Source: JBBRMW01 sp965246845 (GTDB taxonomy: Bacteria > Chloroflexota > Anaerolineae > Aggregatilineales > UBA2796). Taken from it: a DNA stretch of 64,000 bases. Below the pieces are notes generated by a model. That model worked only from the letters and a program-made list of their open reading frames with translations. It searched no databases and was not told where the DNA came from. The translations under genes and the position numbers were made by a program. The stretch covers positions 1,612,001-1,676,000 of the forward strand of contig CBDFFR010000012.1 in NCBI GenBank assembly GCA_965246845.1, written 5' to 3'. The number at the start of each line of letters is the position of its first letter. Within the stretch, counting starts at the first letter, position 1. Shown here piece after piece: positions 60,359 to 64,000 of this stretch.

Positions 60359-60817
60359 CTATCGTACCCGGAAACTCTCCCGCGTCGCGTGTGCATCCAT
60401 ATAACCCAGCCACCCGCGCGCGACCATCTCCCCGAATTCATTATGCTCGACGGTCTGACCCAACTGCGCGGGGGTCAGGCCGCGCGCCAGCGCGACCGTT
60501 TCTTCACGCGTCTTCCTGAACTGCTCGATCAAATCCGGCCAGGGTGTATCGGCGGTCGGGCGGTAAGCGTCGTATTCATCCTGCACGAGCGGCTTGCCCT
60601 CGACCAGTGTGCGCAGGCGGTTCAGGCTCCAACGCTCGATCCCGATGATATGCGAGATCGCGTTGTGGTTGCCCTGCGTGCGCGGTGCGCCGCTATATTT
60701 CTGGTAAATGCGCTTGCCATGCGCTTCGAGGCTATCTGCAAGCTGCGCCGCCGTTTTGCCCTGCGTTGGCCGAACGATGAATAGATCGTTGAAGAATTTC
60801 ATAACCGGGTTCGACAT
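60359..60817 (-). CDS. DinB-like four-helix metal-binding protein
   Basis: 152 aa. The helical bundle carries GNHNAISHIIGIERW near residue 49 with His residues typical of DinB/YfiT metal sites, and a C-terminal helix with MDAHATRE. Such proteins are often thiol- or metal-dependent transferases. The ATG at 60817 follows GGAG; a longer frame to 60847 is not needed. Convergent with the GNAT gene. Confidence 0.78.
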   Translation of the reverse strand: MSNPVMKFFNDLFIVRPTQGKTAAQLADSLEAHGKRIYQKYSGAPRTQGNHNAISHIIGIERWSLNRLRTLVEGKPLVQDEYDAYRPTADTPWPDLIEQFRKTREETVALARGLTPAQLGQTVEHNEFGEMVARGWLGYMDAHATRESFRVR

Positions 60818-60975
60818 GGTTGCTCCATTGTGGGTTTGCATCAACATTCAAGTTTCGGCAAGTGAACCGCGCATTGACAACTCAATTCCAGCGAGCAAAC
60901 GAGATGCGTGATCATTTTTCTATAACAATCCGGTAGATTTGGACGTTCTTCACGTTCGTGATTGCGTTAAGTCCC

Positions 60976-60981
60976 TATAAT
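60976..60981 (+). promoter_or_regulatory. -10 element of the NatAB-like operon
   Basis: TATAAT, 33 nt before the ATG at 61015; the -35 is not convincing. Confidence 0.5.
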
Positions 60982-61014
60982 AAGCAGTGCAATGCAATAT
61001 CACGGGGCAAGCGC

Positions 61015-61971
61015 ATGATCGAAACGCACGGCCTGACCAAACAATTCGGTGATTTCGTCGCTGTAAATGACATCAATATCAATGTCGCCGCCGGGCAGGT
61101 TTTCGCCGTCCTCGGTCCGAACGGCGCGGGCAAAACGACAACCGTACGGATGCTCACCTCCATCCTCAAGCCGACCTCCGGGACGGCGCGCGTGGCGGGC
61201 TTCGATGTGGTACGCCAATCGACGCAGGTGCGCGCGGCGGTCGGCGTCCTGACGGAACAGCATGGTCTCTACGAGCGGATGCGCGCGCTCGAATATCTGG
61301 ATTTTTTCGGGCGGGTCTATTCGCTTTCGACGGATGAGACGCGCAAGCGCGGACTGGCGCTGATGGATCGCTTCGGCCTCACCGATGCGCTCACCAAGCG
61401 GCTCGGTGAATATTCCAAAGGCATGAAGCAGAAATTGGCGCTCGTGCGCGCGATGCTGCACGACCCACAGGTGCTGTTGCTCGATGAGCCGACGAGCGCG
61501 ATGGACCCGCAGAGCGCGAAGCAGGTCCGCGAGGCGATTACCGACCTGCGCAAGGATTCGCGCACCGTCGTCCTGACCACGCACAACCTGACCGAAGCGC
61601 AACTTCTCGCGGATTCAATCGGCGTGATCCGGCGCGGGCGGCTGATCGCATCCGGCTCCTTCGAGGAACTTGCGCAGCGCTTCGTCGGCGACCCGGTGAT
61701 GCACCTCGCGCTGGGTTCGGCGATCAACGGTACGGCCTCGCTCATCGGCGACATGGCGCAAATCACCGAAGAAGGACCAGATTGGCTGCGCTATCGCACG
61801 GCGACCCCTACGCAGACCAACCCGGCGGTCATTAAACGGCTAGTCGAACACGGCGCGTCCGTCGTGTCGTTGAGTCCGCTGCAAAAGAACCTCGAAGACG
61901 TATACCTCAACATCGTGGAAGAAGACGAGGCGGCGCACGGCCAGCCCATGAAAGGCGCGAAAAACTCATGA
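61015..61971 (+). CDS. ABC-2 exporter ATPase (NatA-like)
   Basis: 318 aa. Walker A GPNGAGKTT at 34-42, signature YSKGMKQKL (LSGGQ variant) near 137, Walker B VLLLDEP near 157, TTHNL switch. The C-terminal extension is typical of NatA/CcmA-like subunits. It pairs with the following permease (ATGA overlap) to export an unknown substrate. Start at 61015 by GGGG spacing; the frame opens earlier at 60958 but overlaps the promoter. Confidence 0.9.
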   Translation: MIETHGLTKQFGDFVAVNDININVAAGQVFAVLGPNGAGKTTTVRMLTSILKPTSGTARVAGFDVVRQSTQVRAAVGVLTEQHGLYERMRALEYLDFFGRVYSLSTDETRKRGLALMDRFGLTDALTKRLGEYSKGMKQKLALVRAMLHDPQVLLLDEPTSAMDPQSAKQVREAITDLRKDSRTVVLTTHNLTEAQLLADSIGVIRRGRLIASGSFEELAQRFVGDPVMHLALGSAINGTASLIGDMAQITEEGPDWLRYRTATPTQTNPAVIKRLVEHGASVVSLSPLQKNLEDVYLNIVEEDEAAHGQPMKGAKNS

Positions 61972-63398
61972 CCATAGCAATAGGCGAACAGCACAGCCTG
62001 CGTGAGACGTTCCGTAACGCGCTGATCATCACCCGGCGCGAGGTCCGCGACAGCTTCCGCGACTGGCGCATCATCGGACCGATTTTCGTACTGACGCTCG
62101 TATTCCCGCTCATGGCGCAGGCCGCGACCGGGTTATTTGTGCGGTTCTTCGAGTCGAGTGGCGCGACTGGATTGCTTCCCGCATTCCTGCCGCTGCTGCC
62201 GATGATCGTCGGCTTCTTCCCAATTTCGATTTCAATTGTGATCGCGCTGGAAACCTTCGTCGGGGAAAAGGAACGGCGCAGCATCGAGCCGCTGCTCTCC
62301 ACGCCACTGACGAATACCGAGCTGTACCTCGGCAAAACACTCGCCGCGATGATCCCGCCGCTGCTCGCCAGCTATATCGGTATGGGAATCTATCTTGGCG
62401 CGCTGATTTTCGGCGCGCAGGCGTGGCGACCCGACCTCGATCTGATCGTGCAGATCGTCGTCCTCACGACCGCGCAGGCGCTTGTGATGGTCACGGGCGC
62501 GGTCGTCATTTCCGGCCAGACGACCTCGACACGCGCGGCCAACCTGCTCGCCAGCTTCATCATCCTGCCTGTGGCGCTGCTGGTGATGCTAGAAAGTTTC
62601 ATCATGGTCACGAACAACCGCTATGTGTTGTGGTATATCGTGGGCGGGCTGCTGATTGTGGATGCGATCCTCTTCACGACCGGGGCGCGGCTCTTCAACC
62701 GCGAAGAACTGCTCGGTCGGCAACTGGATACGATCAATATTTCGTGGGCGTGGCGCACGTATCGCAAGCAGTTCATCGACGGCGCACGAACGCCGCTTGA
62801 ATGGTGGGCGCGAGCATGGCGCGCGGTGCGGCTGGTGCGCGGCCATGCGGTCGTCGTGATCCTGATCATGGCCTTCGTGTTCGCGGGCGGCTTCGCGGTC
62901 GCGCGGGTCCGTACCGACCTGCGCATCACCGGGACGACGATGAGCGGCAACGTACCGACGCTGCTGCTCGCGCTTGCGGCGCGTCCGCCCGGTGTGAACG
63001 CTGTCGTCGAACAGGATGTGCGCGTCGTGCTGCTTGCGACACTGCTCAGTGTGATGAGTTTCGGTGTGCTGGGCGTCGTCGCACCGATGGCTCCTTTCGC
63101 GCTCCTCGGCTATATCCTCGGTCAGCAGGTCTGGGGAACGCTGGACGCGGAATCCTACCTCGCGATTGCGACTCTGCACGTCCTGCTGGAAGCGCCCGCG
63201 CTGATCATTGCGTCCGGCGCTGCGCTGCGGCTCGGCATGACCTTCACGCAGCCGAATAAACAGGAGACAGTCGGGGAGCGCTTTCTGCGCGCGCTGGCCG
63301 ATTGCGGGCGCTTGTTCTTCGGTGTCGTGCTGCCGCTGCTGACTGTCGCGGGTATCATTGAGGTCGTGATCCTGCCTGCGCTTTTCGGAGGACACTGA
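61968..63398 (+). CDS. ABC-2 type permease (NatB-like)
   Basis: 476 aa with two sets of hydrophobic helices (about 42-245 and 290-470) separated by a charged loop near 250-285. The N-terminus ITRREVRDSFRDWRIIGP is typical of ABC-2 exporters. The VALETFVGEKERRSIEPLLSTP coupling stretch touches the ATPase. It carries Na+ or drug-like substrates in relatives; unknown here. Confidence 0.88.
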   Translation: MTIAIGEQHSLRETFRNALIITRREVRDSFRDWRIIGPIFVLTLVFPLMAQAATGLFVRFFESSGATGLLPAFLPLLPMIVGFFPISISIVIALETFVGEKERRSIEPLLSTPLTNTELYLGKTLAAMIPPLLASYIGMGIYLGALIFGAQAWRPDLDLIVQIVVLTTAQALVMVTGAVVISGQTTSTRAANLLASFIILPVALLVMLESFIMVTNNRYVLWYIVGGLLIVDAILFTTGARLFNREELLGRQLDTINISWAWRTYRKQFIDGARTPLEWWARAWRAVRLVRGHAVVVILIMAFVFAGGFAVARVRTDLRITGTTMSGNVPTLLLALAARPPGVNAVVEQDVRVVLLATLLSVMSFGVLGVVAPMAPFALLGYILGQQVWGTLDAESYLAIATLHVLLEAPALIIASGAALRLGMTFTQPNKQETVGERFLRALADCGRLFFGVVLPLLTVAGIIEVVILPALFGGH

Positions 63399-63438
63399 GA
63401 CAACGCCGCCGGATTGCGGCATCAGGCTCCAGGCATGA

Positions 63439-63444
63439 TATAAT
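63439..63444 (+). promoter_or_regulatory. -10 element of tgt
   Basis: TATAAT, 33 nt before the ATG, with a TTGCGG 19 nt upstream as a weak -35 and AAGG as ribosome-binding site. Confidence 0.5.
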
Positions 63445-63477
63445 TCCATGCTGTACGCTCTTGAAAGGCTGACGGCA

Positions 63478-64000
63478 TGTTCGAGTTCACCATTAGCGCC
63501 ACCGCAAACCGCGCGCGAGCAGGCGAATTGCAGACTCCACACGGGGTTTTGCAGACGCCTGTTTTCGCGCCGGTCGGGACGCAGGCCGCCGTGAAAGCGG
63601 TACAACCGCGTGAACTTCGCGAAATTGGCGCTTCGCTGGTCCTCTCGAACACCTACCACCTCTATTTGCGCCCCGGTGATGCGCTCGTCGCGCAGATGGG
63701 CGGCCTGCACCAGTTCATGCGCTGGGACGGACCAATGCTCACCGATTCGGGCGGCTTTCAGGTATTCAGCCTCGATTCCCTGCGCAAAATCGATGACGAC
63801 GGCGTGACCTTTCGCAGCCATCTGGATGGCTCGACGCACCGCTTCACGCCCGAAAAATCCATTCAGATTCAGCACAATCTCGGCGCAGATATTATTATGG
63901 CCTTCGATGAATGCCCGCCGCCGCTGGACCGCGCCACCGTCGAACGCGCCAACCAGCACACCCACGAATGGCTGCTGCGCTGCATCGAGGAACACGCGCG
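63478..64000 (+). CDS. tgt: Queuine tRNA-ribosyltransferase (3' end outside window)
   Basis: Exchanges guanine 34 for a queuine precursor in GUN-anticodon tRNAs. The first 174 residues include VFAPVGTQAAVKAV, NTYHLYLRPG, the catalytic DSGGFQVFSL near 90-99, and MAFDECPPPL near 142. The gene is intact as far as visible and runs off the window end. Confidence 0.95.

Noticed and set aside
62589..63995. Long minus-strand open frame (468 codons) opposite the ABC-2 permease and tgt
   Set aside because: Charged low-complexity protein with no motif; the plus-strand genes are well supported.
1..64000. CRISPR arrays, tRNA and rRNA genes, phage integrase or att sites
   Set aside because: No regularly spaced direct repeats, cloverleaf-like segments, rRNA motifs or integrase genes were seen on reading both strands.

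Overview
The window is a gene-dense bacterial chromosome segment of about 57% G+C by eye. It carries housekeeping genes (tilS, a RelA/SpoT homologue, moeA, murJ, a PBP1C-type penicillin-binding protein, holA, tgt), M23 and TolB-like envelope proteins, a Ser/Thr kinase-AAA-TPR protein, PadR and LLM-oxidoreductase genes and many DUF proteins. No rRNA, tRNA, LPS or outer-membrane assembly genes are visible. The style (kinase/ATPase/TPR fusions, a TerY-type phosphorylation triad, DUF6391/DUF1638/DUF4126 proteins, leaderless-looking promoters) suggests a Chloroflexota member, perhaps Anaerolineae-like. That assignment is inference.

Layout. 1-4.3 kb: glycosyltransferase (cut by the window), a small hydrophilic protein, tilS and an OmpR-type regulator. 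4.3-10.9 kb: a minus-strand ABC uptake operon (solute-binding protein, two permeases, ATPase) with a PHP-domain metallohydrolase at each end. 11-19.9 kb: accessory-looking block with a large kinase, a secreted protein, an amine oxidase, a strongly structured non-coding stretch resembling a stand-alone HEARO/omega RNA, a kinase-fold protein with an eCIS-cargo-like N-terminus, and an A+T-richer HhH protein. 19.9-33.9 kb: stringent response, moeA, VKOR, nucleotidylyltransferase, murJ, PadR/SnoaL pair, PBP, DUF1638 plus hybrid kinase, LLM oxidoreductase and a nucleotidylyltransferase-GHMP kinase fusion. 34-41.2 kb: WD40 protein, DUF4126, M23 peptidase, TolB-like protein, then a frameshifted VapB-like antitoxin beside an IS4-like element sitting in a miniature palindromic repeat. 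41.2-49.9 kb: PepF, membrane EEP protein, deaminase-CYTH fusion, M24 homologue, LOG protein and small unknowns. 49.9-56.1 kb: TerY/PP2C/kinase triad with an alpha/beta hydrolase, then holA and DUF6391. 56.2-58.3 kb: a peptidoglycan-binding/CHAP-like gene split by an IS982-like element with an exact 5-bp target duplication. 58.4-64 kb: ATP-grasp ligase, GNAT, DinB, NatAB-like exporter and the start of tgt.

Most notable points: the candidate solo guide-RNA locus (17.25-17.53 kb); two unlinked genes sharing an N-terminal QR...GN.A..R motif typical of DUF4157/eCIS-linked proteins, one kinase-like and one IS-inactivated; two enzyme fusions (deaminase-CYTH and nucleotidylyltransferase-GHMP kinase); and -10 elements placed 6-7 nt before the start codon in several genes, which implies leaderless transcripts.
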